Source: Bromus sterilis (Eukaryota; Streptophyta; Magnoliopsida; Poales; Poaceae). From it: a stretch of DNA of 64,000 nt. Of the stretch, positions 11,373 to 22,788 are shown piece after piece (position 1 is the first letter of the stretch; every line of letters begins with the position of its first letter). Where the stretch lies: contig OX465598.1 in the NCBI GenBank assembly GCA_950022295.1, forward strand, positions 63,906,001 to 63,970,000, written 5' to 3'. Below the pieces are notes generated by a model. The model was not told the DNA's origin, did not search any database, and saw nothing but the letters and a program-made list of their open reading frames with translations. The position numbers were made by a program, and so were the translations under genes.

Positions 11373-14300
11373 CTACGAGGAGGACGAGGCAAAAGCTCCC
11401 AGGATATCTTCAGGAAGCTTCACATGGGTTTGCAGTTCTTCACGAGTTAATTGATTGCTGCCAGGGTAGTTCGTCAGGGACCCTTCTTGGGCAGCAGCAA
11501 ACAGCTTCACCTTGGCAGAATCAGCAGAAGCAGCAAGACCCTTGCCTTTATCCTCAGGAGCAAGCTGGCTGGCCTGGTGCTTGTCGAGCAAAACCATCCC
11601 AAGAATCATGTCTGCATAAGGTGCACATCGAGACAACTCAGATTCTATTTCCGCACCTGATGCCGCTCGACCGGATGAAGAAGGAGCATAGACAGCAGTA
11701 ATGACCGGCAGATCAACTTGCTCCCCATAATGTGACGTCAGGAGACTCAGCACCGCGGTTGCACCACGGCGGCAGGAGGATCACCTTGTCCAGGCAACAA
11801 CTTCTGGCACCTTATGCATAATTTCAAGAATTGCACCCACAGATGCAGGCACTTGGTCTTCAGGACTCAGATTCTTCATTAAAGCCAGTGTATTACCAGC
11901 GGCATCTAGAATTTTGGAAGCAAGAACCCCCAAGCATTCTTCAGGGGTGGCATTGCTCAAGTCATGTTGCTCGCCTGGAAGAAAGTCCAGTTGCCAACAT
12001 CAAGCAAAGCAAGAACGAAACAATCGGCAAAATGCTTGAGACTCGATAACACAGAGCACACTCGATAAAAAAACTAGAGGACTCGCTATGATAATATGAA
12101 GTGCAAGAAAGGAAAGACGTACCGAAAAACACTTGGCAATGTCGAGTGACAAGTTTGCCAAGGTCCTCATACTGCTTTTGCAGGTTCTGCAGTCGAAGTT
12201 CATGATCTTCCAGCTCTTTCTTCTTCTCCAGATCTTTAAGGAGGAGGTTGGCCTTTTCTTCCATAAATTCTTTTACGAGGCGCTCCAAGTCCTCAACCTC
12301 CTTTTGCGCTTTGTCCCTTTCCCCTTGAAGATCCATGGCCGCCTGGAACGACTTGTCACGGGATTTTTTCATCTCTTGAAAGGCGTCATTGGCTGCCTTT
12401 ATTTGGAGATCTTTTTGTTCAAGATCCCTGTGGACTTCCACTTTAGGGACGTAGTCTCTATGGTTCTCACCAGCAGTCTTAATCCATTGGTTTTTTAAAC
12501 CTTCCTGGCGCACTGCATCAAACAGTTTGAGAATCAGAATCAACATAATCAGGTAATGAGACCAAGAATTGAGGAGTACAAGTTGGCACTTACAGATTTC
12601 TTGTTCAAGCTCCTGGATAAGAGCTTTCATCTTTTTGTTCTCATCTTGCGCCTCAGCTGTCAACTGGCGCTCCTTATTGGAAGCAGCAGAAAAATTCGTC
12701 ATTTCAACCTAAAAAGGGAGAAAGCAACAAGTGGTTAGGTGAAGTTTCGACTGACTTTTCTACAAAAGTCACCCGACACTTGGGGACTGGTATGGATATA
12801 TATACAATATGCAAGATAACACACCTGATAGCGTTGAAGAAGCAACTTGTGCAGATCTTCAAACTCGAACTCAGCATTCGACAGCAGAGCTGTGTCGAGT
12901 GCGCCAGTCGACAAGTTATCAATGTCATCAGGATTTCTCATGTTCCTGGCTTCGGCGGTAGCTTCAGGAGTTTTCTTTGACGAAGCTTCCCCGATGACAA
13001 TTTCCTTCTCGCCAGTGGCAGCGGCTGGTTTAAACAGCACGGCATCCACGGCGGTCTCTAAGTTACGGGGCTCGATGGTTAAAGCCTTCTTCTTCGTCAA
13101 AGGACCAACCCTTTTTCTGAAAAGAAGAAACTCCAGTTCAAAAGCAGCAGTAAAAAATAAGACAAAGACGAAGCGTAAGAAACAGACGCAGTGAAGCTTA
13201 CGAGGCGTATTTAATCTCCAAACCCTCTTGGAGAGGTGAGAGGATCTCTTGGTCCCTTTTAGCCTCTTCAGCACCTCGGGCTTCCTTCAACCTCTTTGAT
13301 GCCCTTAGAGGGCTTGAAGGATCAGTGCCGGGTGCCTTTTTTGCACTCCGGCGACGTTTGCTACCACCCGCGCTTCCTTGAGGTGCCTTCGACGGGTGGT
13401 GAGGCTCCAAAGAAATGTTACCTGTATCGGGTGCTTGAGGTTTACGGGGTGATAGAAAATATCCCTCGGCATTATCTTCTGATTCCGATTCTTCCACTTC
13501 ATTCCAATCTACTCCTCCATCGGAGGAGAGGGCGATTGACGATGGGGGATTCCCTCCTCCAACAGCTTCCTCTTGCGCGGCCAGGGGCTCGTCAGCAGCA
13601 CTGGCAGCATCATCATCATCACCAGATGGAGCGCTGTCATTGTCGGGTGCACTCTCGCTGCTACTCCCGTCATCAGCACTAGAAACAATGGGAGGTGGAT
13701 CATCATTGTCTTCATTTGCTGCCTCGTGATCAATAAAAGGAGGAAGGCCATTGAGGAGTGACCACCCGACACATTCCTGTAGGTGTTAAATAAAGGGTAA
13801 TTAGTAATATGGAGAAAAAAGGGGCAATGATCACTCGACAAAATGAGGACAGATTGTACAGGAGAAGATATTACCTCTGGACGATCAAAGAAGATGCTGA
13901 AGGGTTCTGGGTCAGCCGCGGCATCTACGACCGGGAAGTCGGTGAGCCTGTCCAGAAAGATCTTGTACCGAGCAGGCTCCCATTCCTCTGTCGAGTGTCG
14001 AGTCGGATCAGCCAAGCCCGAGTATTCCCATAGCGGGTGGGCACACTCCTTCAGTGGGGAGATTTGGCGATGGACCCAACAGTTAAAAGCATGGCCGGCG
14101 CTGAAACCCTGCCTTTTTAGGAAGAAGATTCTACGTTGCATCGCGGCAACAATATTTTCGTCTCCCTTGGACATCCTCAAAGAGTGCAACCAGCGTGGCC
14201 TGCTTCTCTCTTCGGAGAACATTGGGATTGGGCAGGGGTCGTCCGCGATGTTTTCTCGGACGTAGATCCACTTCTGCTTCCAGTTTCCAGTGATTCTACT

Positions 14301-14511
14301 GGACAGCTTGAGATTCACAAATTTGGCAGTGTCGCGTAGCTGGAATACCACGCCACCACACGCCTGGACTGGGCCTTCTTCTCCATTAATTTATCGTTGA
14401 AGGTTCGACACGCCACTGGACGACGTCGCTAGCCTCGGGCAAAATGCCCTTGTTGAAGAAGGGATGGAGATCCTTGCGCTTCACATTCGATTTAACGAAG
14501 TCGCCCCCCAT
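11373..14511 (-). pseudogene. Antisense spliced gene of Gypsy G1
   Basis: A multi-exon gene lies opposite to gag. Start ATG at 14511 (MGGDFVKSNVKRKDLHPFF). Exons, 5' to 3': 14511-13875 (with a frame break near 14389-14351), 13776-13202, 13116-12825, 12708-12594, 12512-12123 and 11974-11373. Each boundary has GT...AG signals, such as donor GTAATATC at 13874 and acceptor TTTTCAG before 13116. The first exon contains FQLRDTAKF and RRIFFLKRQGF. The middle exons are acidic, lysine-rich and contain a nuclear-signal-like GGSKRRRSAKK. The 12512-12123 exon is strongly coiled-coil. It resembles the family annotated as 'putative gypsy type transposon' (PF04195). The core between WRVEPS and FQLRD appears deleted, and a frameshift lies near 11755. 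A TATA-like attaatag is upstream near 14664. Function unknown. Confidence 0.7.
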
Positions 14512-15198
14512 GGCGGAAGGAAGGAGACGAGATCGAGGTGCTACGAAAGGGGTTGCGACGCGGCAGAAGCCGAAGCTAGCAGATGAGAGGGAGGCGACGG
14601 TGTCGAGGAGGAGTAAATGAGGAAAAGAGAGGGTGGAGGCCACCCGTGCGGCCGGGTGCCCTATTAATAGAGATGCGAATGACGAGTCTGCCCTTAGGTT
14701 TGGTTGTGTCGTGTACCGCACGATGCGAAAATAGCGGCTGAGGAATATCTAAACAAGGAAGGTAAAGATTGATGAGTTTAAGGTGCTAACGGTAATATTG
14801 CAGATGAAGTGACGTTTCGCAGACGCACTCGCATGCGGTAATTGCGGCTCTAACGGCTAGTGATTTCTCTACCGTTGTGGCGTATCGAGTGCTGTCACTC
14901 GACAAAGGCAGGTATCGACTGAAAGGAATTAATCAAAATCACAAGTTGCAAGGAGGGCAAAAGGATCAAGAAGGAGAAGAAGGTGTCGAGTGGTTAAGGT
15001 TGGTTTGTTTCGGCTAAGGATTGATGGAGGACAAAGGGTCGTCGCTTATCGATTGCCCACACCAGTAAGGGAGTATTTCAGAGGATTATTGGAGCTCATC
15101 TACCACTCGACATTGCCTTCCATTGAAGAATTATTGAAGACCTAGGATAAAGCTTTCACTTGAAGACATGACGAGTGCCAGTTCCGCTCGGGGACTAC
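14512..15198. other. Antisense promoter region and 3' untranslated region of G1
   Basis: No gene seen. For the antisense gene this is the upstream region, with a TATA-like tattaatag (minus strand) near 14664-14673. For the sense transcript it is the 3' untranslated region, ending in the purine-rich gctcggggactac (15186-15198), the polypurine tract just before the 3' LTR. Confidence 0.6.
15186..15198 (+). promoter_or_regulatory. Polypurine tract of G1
   Basis: gctcggggactac immediately before the TG of the 3' LTR at 15199; this is the plus-strand priming site. The 'ctcgggga' motif recurs before other Gypsy LTRs in the window. Confidence 0.75.
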
Positions 15199-15809
15199 TG
15201 ATGGGGATATGCCTAATAGGGTATGTCACCAAAGGGTAAAACCACGAAGATACAATTTACCGAAGCCCAGAAGAAAAGGACGGCCCACTCGTCAGGCTTG
15301 ACGAGTGGCTTGAAGGACAAGACATCGAAGCGTAGCGGCCTGTTGGGCCTGTACGAGTGACTCCTAGACCTTTACGGCTTGGAGTTCGACTCGTACTCAC
15401 ATAGGAAACTTGTATGCTACGGCCAAGGGCGCCTTTATAAGCTCTTGCCCGTAGCCTTAGACAAGACAAGTAAGACAGCTCTCGATAATCTCATAGACGT
15501 TCTGAGGACCCCTCCCAGAGCGAAACCCTAGCCTAAGGAAACACCCGACAACTCGTCGAGTTCTCTCAACTCGTCGAGTCCTAGAGAGAAAGCTTACGAG
15601 TCTCCCTTGTCGACTCCTAGGCATTGTACTGTTTGTCTCCATCAATCAATAAAGGCCGAGAAGGAAGTATGTCATTACCTCACGACGAGAGGCCGAACCT
15701 GGGTAAATCCCGTTTTCCCCTTGTAGCTCGACCCGAAGATGTCTACTTCCCCCAACTCGACGCAACTTAAGCTACCCCTAGTAGCATCTGCCGCGCCAAT
15801 ACCATGACA
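15199..15809 (+). repeat. 3' LTR of Gypsy G1
   Basis: 611 bp, TG...CA, with tttataag at 15434-15441 and aataaa at 15648-15653. It is followed by the TSD gcttg (15810-15814). Confidence 0.92.
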
Positions 15810-16546
15810 GCTTGCCTTACGGACGGGCGGAGCCGATATGTGTCGGTGGAATCCGACATCGGTGACCAGGGCAGGAGGCCCTATTCCGGCATCGATGGTT
15901 ACGCGCTCCCCAATATCCGGACGACCGTTGAGGCTACTTTAGCAGAGCTACTTGGAAGCTATCGTTTGGTTCTGCCAAACGCTCACGAGCAAGACATAAG
16001 AGAAGTAGAGGGGCAGAGCTCAGTATGTCCCTCAGTTCTCCTTTGGGCTCACGATGGAGCCCATGTTAGGGTTTGGGGCACCAAAACCCTAACTTAGCAA
16101 AGTTACCATTGTAACCCTGGGCTCCTATATATAAAGGACCCCAGGGCCTCCATAGGGAGGACCGATCAATCACTTAGACTTAGCCATTCACTCCATTGCC
16201 TGCTCTTTGTTCATAGAGCAAGCTCCTCGTTCCTTGGTGAAGTGTTGAGGGAGCAGAATCTAGTATCCCTCCGTCGATCCTTCACTGATACAGCTCAAGG
16301 AGCAACACTTGTAATCTTGTAGCCATGGGCTAAGTAAAGAAGGATAGGTTAGTGCTGCAGTAGGTGTGTTACCTCACCTTGAGGGCACCAAAGCAGGGTA
16401 AACCATTGTCTCACTGTGTGTTCTTCATGTTCTTCACCATCGTGTGTAGCGACCTGTCTACACCACCCCTATCCGAATATCCACAGTTGTCCATTGGCCC
16501 CCAACTGAAGCTACCCTGTAGCATCTGTCATGACACCACCACGACA

Positions 16547-16566
16547 GTTGGCGCCCACCGTGGGGC
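16547..16566 (+). promoter_or_regulatory. Primer-binding site of G2
   Basis: gttggcgcccaccgtggggc follows the LTR end CGACA directly. It differs by one base from the site of G1. Confidence 0.75.
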
Positions 16567-18289
16567 TAGCAGAGGCTTCTGTTGGAGTTATTATTTGGAC
16601 AGGATCACTTCCCTCGGGGGATCGCGTTGTGAGTGGCCTTGTCCACTCCTTCGTCGGGATGAGCTTCATCGCGGACAACGCTGGCGATTTCGGCAGAAGG
16701 CCATTCCGCCGAACGGCTTCTTCGCCAAGTTCGGTGACTTTGTCACCTACATCACCACCGAGAAAGCCCATGAGTATCCCGAGATGATACTCACGGTCGC
16801 AGATCCACCTGCGGTCTGCACGGCGCAAGGAAAGCTAACGTGTAGCTCTGTGCGTCGCATCGAAGTAATGACGGTTACCCACACCGGCAAAAACGTTGCT
16901 GCTGGCAAGAGCAACGGCGGGAGGGGTCATACCGGGAGGAGTAGTGCGGACAAGCGCGCTGCTGAAGAGGATGAGGCTGGTGAATCAGAGATGCCAGCAA
17001 AGCGCACAGCAAAACCTGTGCTAGAGAGAACCGGGGAAGCAGGAACATCTGCTGCCAGAAGTAGAATGTCCCAGATGGAGAGGAGCACTGAGCAGGCCCA
17101 GCGGCGCATCTTGCAGCGTGCGGAGAGGCCCGACGACGCCGAGCCTGTGTCGGACCAATGCCGGCATGGGTACGACACAGCTCCTAGGGTGAACCAGGCA
17201 AATGGAGGAAGATACCTCAAAACCACTAAAGAAAAAATGGCGATACCGAAATATAGGTATGACAGCAGGAGCGGTGAAGTTTACGCCTGGAAAGGAAGAT
17301 CGGTCACTAAGGACCAGAGAGCCCCTGTACTGGAGAGAAATAGACGTATAACAGAAGATAGGACGAGATACACCATTCCCGGCAAGAACCTCAGGGCAGC
17401 GCGAGAGGTCATCCGGAAAATGGATAGCCTTAGAGGTGATGCTCAGAAGGAGTTGATGTACAAAGTCAGAAGATTGTTAATTCCAATGGCAAAGAAGAGA
17501 ACGGATCATGGGATCGTTATTCAGAGTGACGAGCGTGTCAGAAATTACATGGTTGTTCGTGGGAATATCCATAGAGGCCAAACCAACAACACCAGCCGGG
17601 AGAATCAGAACACCGGCCCGGAAAATAAGGGAAAAGGGGTGATGTTCGGTCCAGGACATGCCGGAGGAAGCGTCTGGGTGCAAAAGAGACCAGACCATGC
17701 CAGCCAAAACAATAGGCCAGGCAGAAAGCAAGGGGATGACTATGCCCATGGATTTGCCGGAAATGGATACGGGAGGAGAGATGATGAAGTCATGCATACT
17801 GGAGGCTATACTGCATTGGCTCAAGGAGAGAGCCAAGGATATGTGCTACAGCAAGCAGCACAAAGAGGAGAGTTGGCACTGAGGCCAAATGGATACCGGT
17901 TTACCATAGACCACCGGTATGTGGGTCCGGCAGCGCGCATTCCGGCATCTGGCCGATTGAACCCGAGAGCGCCAATTTTCCTTCCGAGAACTGCTGGAAG
18001 GGGAAACACGCCCATCCGCCCGAGAACCCCATCATCACATCTGGGGAGTGGCCCATTGGTCTCGGGGACTGGCCCATCATACCGGGGGACTACGTCCGCT
18101 TACCCGGGGACTGGTCAGGCATATCCGCTAAGGGGCCCTCTCCGCCCGGGAACCTACTCAATAAGCCCGGGGACTGCGCTCTCCAATCCGGGAAGTGTGC
18201 AGCCATACTACATGGCTGCACCGACATACTCCACCACTGGCCCAACTTATCGGAGGGCTGGCCCGAGCTTTCCGGCAGGCGGCCCATGA
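16547..18289 (+). CDS. gag-like ORF of Gypsy G2
   Basis: An open frame of about 580 residues after the primer site, with no certain start codon; the frame is also open back into the LTR to 16364. A neighbouring frame (MSFIADNAGDFGRRPF, about 16660) suggests one frameshift near 16690. The middle is highly charged and basic (lysine, arginine, glutamate), fitting RNA binding. The C-terminal 150 residues are rich in G, P, S, T and Y, with repeats of the SGTGPSYRGT and PGTGQAY kind. There is no zinc knuckle, protease or other enzyme motif. By position it replaces gag, but it does not look like a canonical capsid. It ends at a stop at 18289, with non-coding DNA after. Confidence 0.6.
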   Translation, partial: VGAHRGASRGFCWSYYLDRITSLGGSRCEWPCPLLRRDELHRGQRWRFRQKAIPPNGFFAKFGDFVTYITTEKAHEYPEMILTVADPPAVCTAQGKLTCSSVRRIEVMTVTHTGKNVAAGKSNGGRGHTGRSSADKRAAEEDEAGESEMPAKRTAKPVLERTGEAGTSAARSRMSQMERSTEQAQRRILQRAERPDDAEPVSDQCRHGYDTAPRVNQANGGRYLKTTKEKMAIPKYRYDSRSGEVYAWKGRSVTKDQRAPVLERNRRITEDRTRYTIPGKNLRAAREVIRKMDSLRGDAQKELMYKVRRLLIPMAKKRTDHGIVIQSDERVRNYMVVRGNIHRGQTNNTSRENQNTGPENKGKGVMFGPGHAGGSVWVQKRPDHASQNNRPGRKQGDDYAHGFAGNGYGRRDDEVMHTGGYTALAQGESQGYVLQQAAQRGELALRPNGYRFTIDHRYVGPAARIPASGRLNPRAPIFLPRTAGRGNTPIRPRTPSSHLGSGPLVSGTGPSYRGTTSAYPGTGQAYPLRGPLRPGTYSISPGTALSNPGSVQPYYMAAPTYSTTGPTYRRAGPSFPAGGP

Positions 18290-18290
18290 T
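18040..18290 (+). repeat. Short degenerate tandem repeats in the gag-like ORF
   Basis: Repeated 'cggggactgg' or 'ccgggga' units about 25-35 bp apart encode the Pro/Gly/Ser/Tyr-rich C-terminus of the gag-like protein. The unit resembles the 'ctcggggact' motif found elsewhere in this element. Confidence 0.6.
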
Positions 18291-19206
18291 ATCCAGTAAT
18301 TGGTCCGTTCAACACAGCGGAGAATCGTTTCAATCCCGGGAACGGTGAAGTTCCCCCGAGGCGTCCGGGAACCGGAGCGTTCATCCCGAGATACTGACGG
18401 GAGAGAAGGACAGGGTGGCCGGCATCGCAAGCCGGCAAAGAAGAGAAGATCGAGGTGGTACAATACCACAAGGAGTTGGGTAACTTCGTAAGATCCGGGT
18501 GTAGATGCCCATGAGAATGGAGAGAACTAAGCTGTATGGCACCCCAAGAGGAAACTCGGGGACTGCCAAATAAAAAGCTTCTTGTAATAAATTATTGTCG
18601 GCACTTTGAATAAAAATTCAGGGAATTCCATGTTTATGTCAGTACCTAGCTATTATTTATGTCGGTTATTTGCGTACGTTCATCCGATCTCGGATTAGTA
18701 TCGTGGACAACACCTAACGCACACTTTTCGACCTAGTTGTTACTGATAGGTCACAAAGACACCTAAAGGTCTCATGACTAGGCAAGAGTAAGGGCAAGGG
18801 GTCGGGAAAACACGAGAAAACCGATAAGGAAAAGAAGACAAAATTAACCGGCATCTGTTCTATCAATAACTTGCTAAAGTTTGGTGGCTAAAAGCTAGGT
18901 CTCAAAGTTCTCAAGTTATAAGTAATGTTAACTTGTATCTTCAACGCCTGGTGTATCTCGTGCCCGCAGTGGTAAATGCAGTAAGCCTAAGGTACGAAGC
19001 CAGGGAAACAAGAAAAAGAACTCGAGGACTGCGCCCACGAGCCATCCGACATAATAACGTGAAACAAAGATAGCAAAAGCCGCAAGTATTGTATTACATC
19101 ACAGAATAAGACAGTGAAATTAATATTTAATACATCTTGCTCCCGGCATACCGGGGATCTAACAAATTTTCAAGTTTTTGAGGCACAGGACATAAAATTG
19201 CTGACA
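18290..19206 (+). other. Spacer between gag-like ORF and antisense gene of G2
   Basis: No supported gene. 'actcggggactgcc' (near 18553) and 'actcgaggactgcg' (near 19021) recur. The AT-rich part near 18580-18680 resembles a 3' untranslated region for the sense transcript. Confidence 0.55.
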
Positions 19207-20194
19207 TTAGGGCGCAGCGTCGCTACCGGCAGGAGCGCCGGAAGGATTGGGAGCAGAAGAACTGGCGCCGGTATCACCAAAGTCGGTGTCGGTCTCTGGC
19301 GGAGTGTTGACCAGGAAACGCGCGCCATAGTTTTCTTCCAGACCAGCTTCTTCTTCCTCGCCATCTTCTTCATCATTCTCTTTCACGGCTAAGCCCTTGC
19401 CTTTACCGAGATATCTTGATGTTGCCTCGGGATCATCGATGTCCAGCATGAAAGTATGGATTGGGGCATGTTGAGCAGCCTCATGTGCCTTCCGGCGCTT
19501 CGTCAGTATGAGTTCTGGGTTGGTGAGCCACTGGGACCCTTCCCGTGCAGTATGGATGGTGTCGATGTCGATTTCTTCATAGTGAGAGCAAATTATTGCC
19601 AAAGCTTGCTCTGCACCTTGCCGGGCTGCGGAATCCAACCACTCCTCAAACCTTTCCTCTATATTCATCAAATGCTCCTCCATGGCAGCCAGATCCTCTT
19701 CATTGTATTCAGGCCAGAGAAACCGGAAGACATGTATAAGAGCTTCCGTCATTCCTTCGCCGCTGGCTCTTATCGAGGTGAGGCAGGCTTTCACGGCCGC
19801 AAGATGATCTTCCAGGCCATAGGCCTCAGAAGGAAGAGCGCCCTTAGCTTCACGATCGGTTTTGGATTTAACCGCTGCTTTCTCGCCAAGAAGGACGGAG
19901 TGGGTGAACTTGTCTGCATAAAACATAAGTCAGAGAACATCTCGAAAAACAGGAGATGTCAGAATTGCGAGTAAAGGACAAAGAAAATTACGAGCAAGAA
20001 GATTTCAGAGGTTGACGTTTGAATCAAGGCACACTTGATTCCGGGTCTTCAAGGCATCCAACTCGGCTTTGGCATCTGAGGCTGCCTTCTCGGCACTCTC
20101 GATAGCTTCTTTGGCACGTTTGCCATCCTCCTCTAGCTATGTCTTCTGATCTTTCTTTACCTTGGAGATCTCAGCAGCGAGCAGTTCTTCGGTA

Positions 20195-22788
20195 CACCCT
20201 CCCTCTAAAAAGCGAAAAGGGCAGTTTGGTCTTTTCCTCTAGGCCTACACCGCACCGTCCCCCGCACCCGTACAGCGCCCTGTCCGCCCGCCCGAGTAGG
20301 AGCTACGTGGGTCCAAGGTAGTTGGGTTCGAAAGAAAAAAAGGTGCCCGACGCCTGAATCAGCGGATGGGCTGAGACGCAACGCTCCAACGCACTGTAGA
20401 GTGTAGAACCTTAATCAACGATCCTAAAAAAAAAGACCTTAATCAACGCAGCGGCGGCCAGCTCTTCTGGAAAACGTGATCCCAAGAGATAATCACAAAA
20501 TAAATGATATCCTAAGGCGTCGCTCCAATTGTGTTGTAGACATTTTATTATTATGAAGTTTTTCTGCTTTTCTATGCAGGAACAAGAGATGATCACAGAA
20601 TAAATGATATCCTAAAATGCCGTTGTTGACTGAGATTTTGTAATGTCTAGTCTAGTAATAAAAACGTATGATTTACAAAAAAATTATTTATGTACCATCG
20701 GATCTAGCCACAAGTTTCCTACACCCAGAATTTTTCAACCGCACCGTTCATTTTGTGAAGCAAATACCTTCTCAAAGACTCAAAACTAACCACAACTTTT
20801 TTCAGTACATACCAACACTAAAGCAACCACACACGCAAGATTATTTTGAGTTCCGACTTATTGTTCATTTTCTCAAAAATTTTATTTCAAAAAGGCCAAA
20901 AAACGGCGGAAAGTGACAAACGTTGCAAACTTTGCATGAAGCACTGCAATATCAATACCTAGTGTCCACAAAAAGTTGGGTTGACTTTGTGTAGTTAAAG
21001 AATATGCATGTCCAAATGGCCACCGACAGTCTACCCCATAAACGTAAGTCCCATGGGGTAGCGCTTGTCACCTTCCACCTACTTTGTGTTAGGGAACACC
21101 TAACATGCATGCCAAATCATTGTGGACCCTTGTCAAACAGAAGATACATCATCGTAACATCGGATCTAGCCACACGCTTCATACACCAGAACCTTTGTGC
21201 TGCACCGTTCGTTTTGTGAAGCAAGTACATCCTCAAAGACTCGAAACTATCCACAACTTTTTTCAGTGCCTACCAACACCAAACCAATGTACCACACACG
21301 CAAGATTGTTTTGAGTTCCGACTTATTTTTCATTTTCTGATTTTTTAATTCAAAAAAGCAAAAAAAGGGCCGAACGTGACAAACGTTCCAAACTTTGCTC
21401 AAATTCGTTCAAACTTTGCATGGGTCCCTACAATATCAATACCTAGTGTCCACAAAAATTTGGGTTGATGTCGTGTAGTTAAAAATATGCATGTGCAAAT
21501 GACCACCGACAGTCTACCCCCCTAGACTTTAGTCCCATGGGGTAGCGCTTGCCACCTTTCACCTACTTTGTGTTAGGGAACACCTAACAGACATGCCAAA
21601 TCATTTTTTTTTGACATAATAAGTATTTTCATTGCTTTTTGACATAATATGAATTTTCTAGGATTTCTCTTGTGAAAAAAATCCTAAAATACTAGCCGAA
21701 CGTGATGCAACGTGCGTATGGTCTTCGAATTCTTTCAAATTTTACAAAGAGGGTTACCATGAGCATGCCCACCTACCGATAAAATTTGCAATCAGTCCAT
21801 GCATGGTAGAAAATACATGACGTATAAAAGTGGTGGTTCTGGTAGACCGAAAGGGTTAATCTTAGAATATATTTTTCCACATCCGTCAATGTACACAATT
21901 TTTCACACTCACATCAGCATGACAAGCATCCATGAAAAAAAATCATCGCTTTTTGACATAATATGCATCACCAAGTCAAGCATTATTATTGCCAACTTGC
22001 ATAATTTTTTGTCATTTTATGCATTTTCTGTGAAAAGCCCTAAAATTGAAGTTGATCGTAACACAACGTGCATACGTGTTTGAATCTTTTAAATTTTGTA
22101 TTGGCAGCTATCGTGGGCATGCCCGCCTGCTGGTAAAATTTGGTATCTTTTCATACATGAGCAGATGGGGTACGGCACAACAAAAATATTTCCTTTGATC
22201 CATATTATTTAACGCTTAAATGAACATTTTTACATATATTTTAATGCTAAATCTTAATACATCCGTCTAAACGATACAAAAATCACCTTTTTTTTAATGT
22301 TAACAATGATATTTTTTTTGCATTAACGATGACTAGCTTCTAGTTAAATAGCTAGTGTGTGAAATCGAAGCCGACACATCTAATCGGAACATAGTGGCAC
22401 CAAAATCGTGCAAGTAGTAAAAAAAAAGCAAACACGTACGTGAATGAAATGCTACATTGGAAAGAAACCACGCAGCGCGTAGCCATCACACGCCACGCTC
22501 GCGGTCGGATGGATCAAAGCGGTGCGACGCGACGCACACGTTTGGCCTGGCCTGAAACCGACCGCTGCACGACGCGATAGATCGGACTGACGCCGATGCG
22601 GTCACGTAACACGCCCAAGATCGGCTGGGCTACCCAGGTCGACGCGCCCAGTGTACGTATGGCGGGCATTACGCGGCGAGCGTATTGACGCGGATGGGCG
22701 GATGGTATTTTCTAAAATAAGACTATCAGGCCCTTTGTAATGAAGAGGTATCGATTAATCTTAGCCCTTTATTCATTTAGGGGGGGTG
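20195..22788. mobile_element. TA-flanked inverted-repeat DNA element
   Basis: It splits the coiled-coil exon of the G2 antisense gene. The ends are imperfect inverted repeats: CACCCTCCCTCTAAAAAG (20195 on) and CACCCCCCCTAAATGAATAA (minus strand from 22788), both leading into AAAGGGC. It is flanked by TA (20193-20194 and 22789-22790); removing one TA restores the frame. A TA target is typical of Tc1/Mariner, but the TIR is not the usual grass Stowaway end, so the superfamily is uncertain. There is no transposase. The interior has a tandem pair of about 420-450 bp (20696-21120 and 21159-21604). Confidence 0.75.
20696..21604 (+). repeat. Direct repeat of about 0.43 kb, two copies
   Basis: Copy 1 about 20696-21120 and copy 2 about 21159-21604 both start 'catcggatctagccaca' and end 'atgccaaatcatt'. 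They share 'accgttc.ttttgtgaagcaa' and 'cctagtgtccacaaaaa' blocks, separated by about 38 bp. Confidence 0.8.

Larger units (their letters stand above)
3449..15809 (+). mobile_element. Gypsy G1: complete non-autonomous element
   Basis: Two LTRs of 615 bp (3449-4063) and 611 bp (15199-15809) flank the internal region, and the whole is bordered by the TSD gcttg (3444-3448 and 15810-15814). The LTRs begin TGATGGGG and end GACA, with about twenty differences by eye. Sense strand: primer site, broken gag and an aspartic protease. Antisense strand: a spliced gene (14511-11373). No reverse transcriptase or integrase is present. Without the nested Copia it is about 9.7 kb. It is inserted in the 5' LTR of G2. 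Confidence 0.92.
3428..16546 (+). repeat. 5' LTR of Gypsy G2 (split)
   Basis: The LTR runs 3428-3448, is interrupted by G1 plus one TSD copy, and resumes at 15815-16546, about 753 bp in all. It starts TGTCG at 3428 and ends CGACA at 16546, a perfect 5-bp inverted terminus. A TATA-like tatatataaag lies at about 16126-16136. The start is inferred from the match of the two ends and from reading across the G1 insertion, as there is no second LTR to align. Confidence 0.65.

Noticed and set aside
19114..19392. Plus-strand ORFs opposite the antisense genes (for example 13296-13682, 19456-19974)
   Set aside because: They are shadows of the minus-strand exons; splice sites and composition favour the minus strand.
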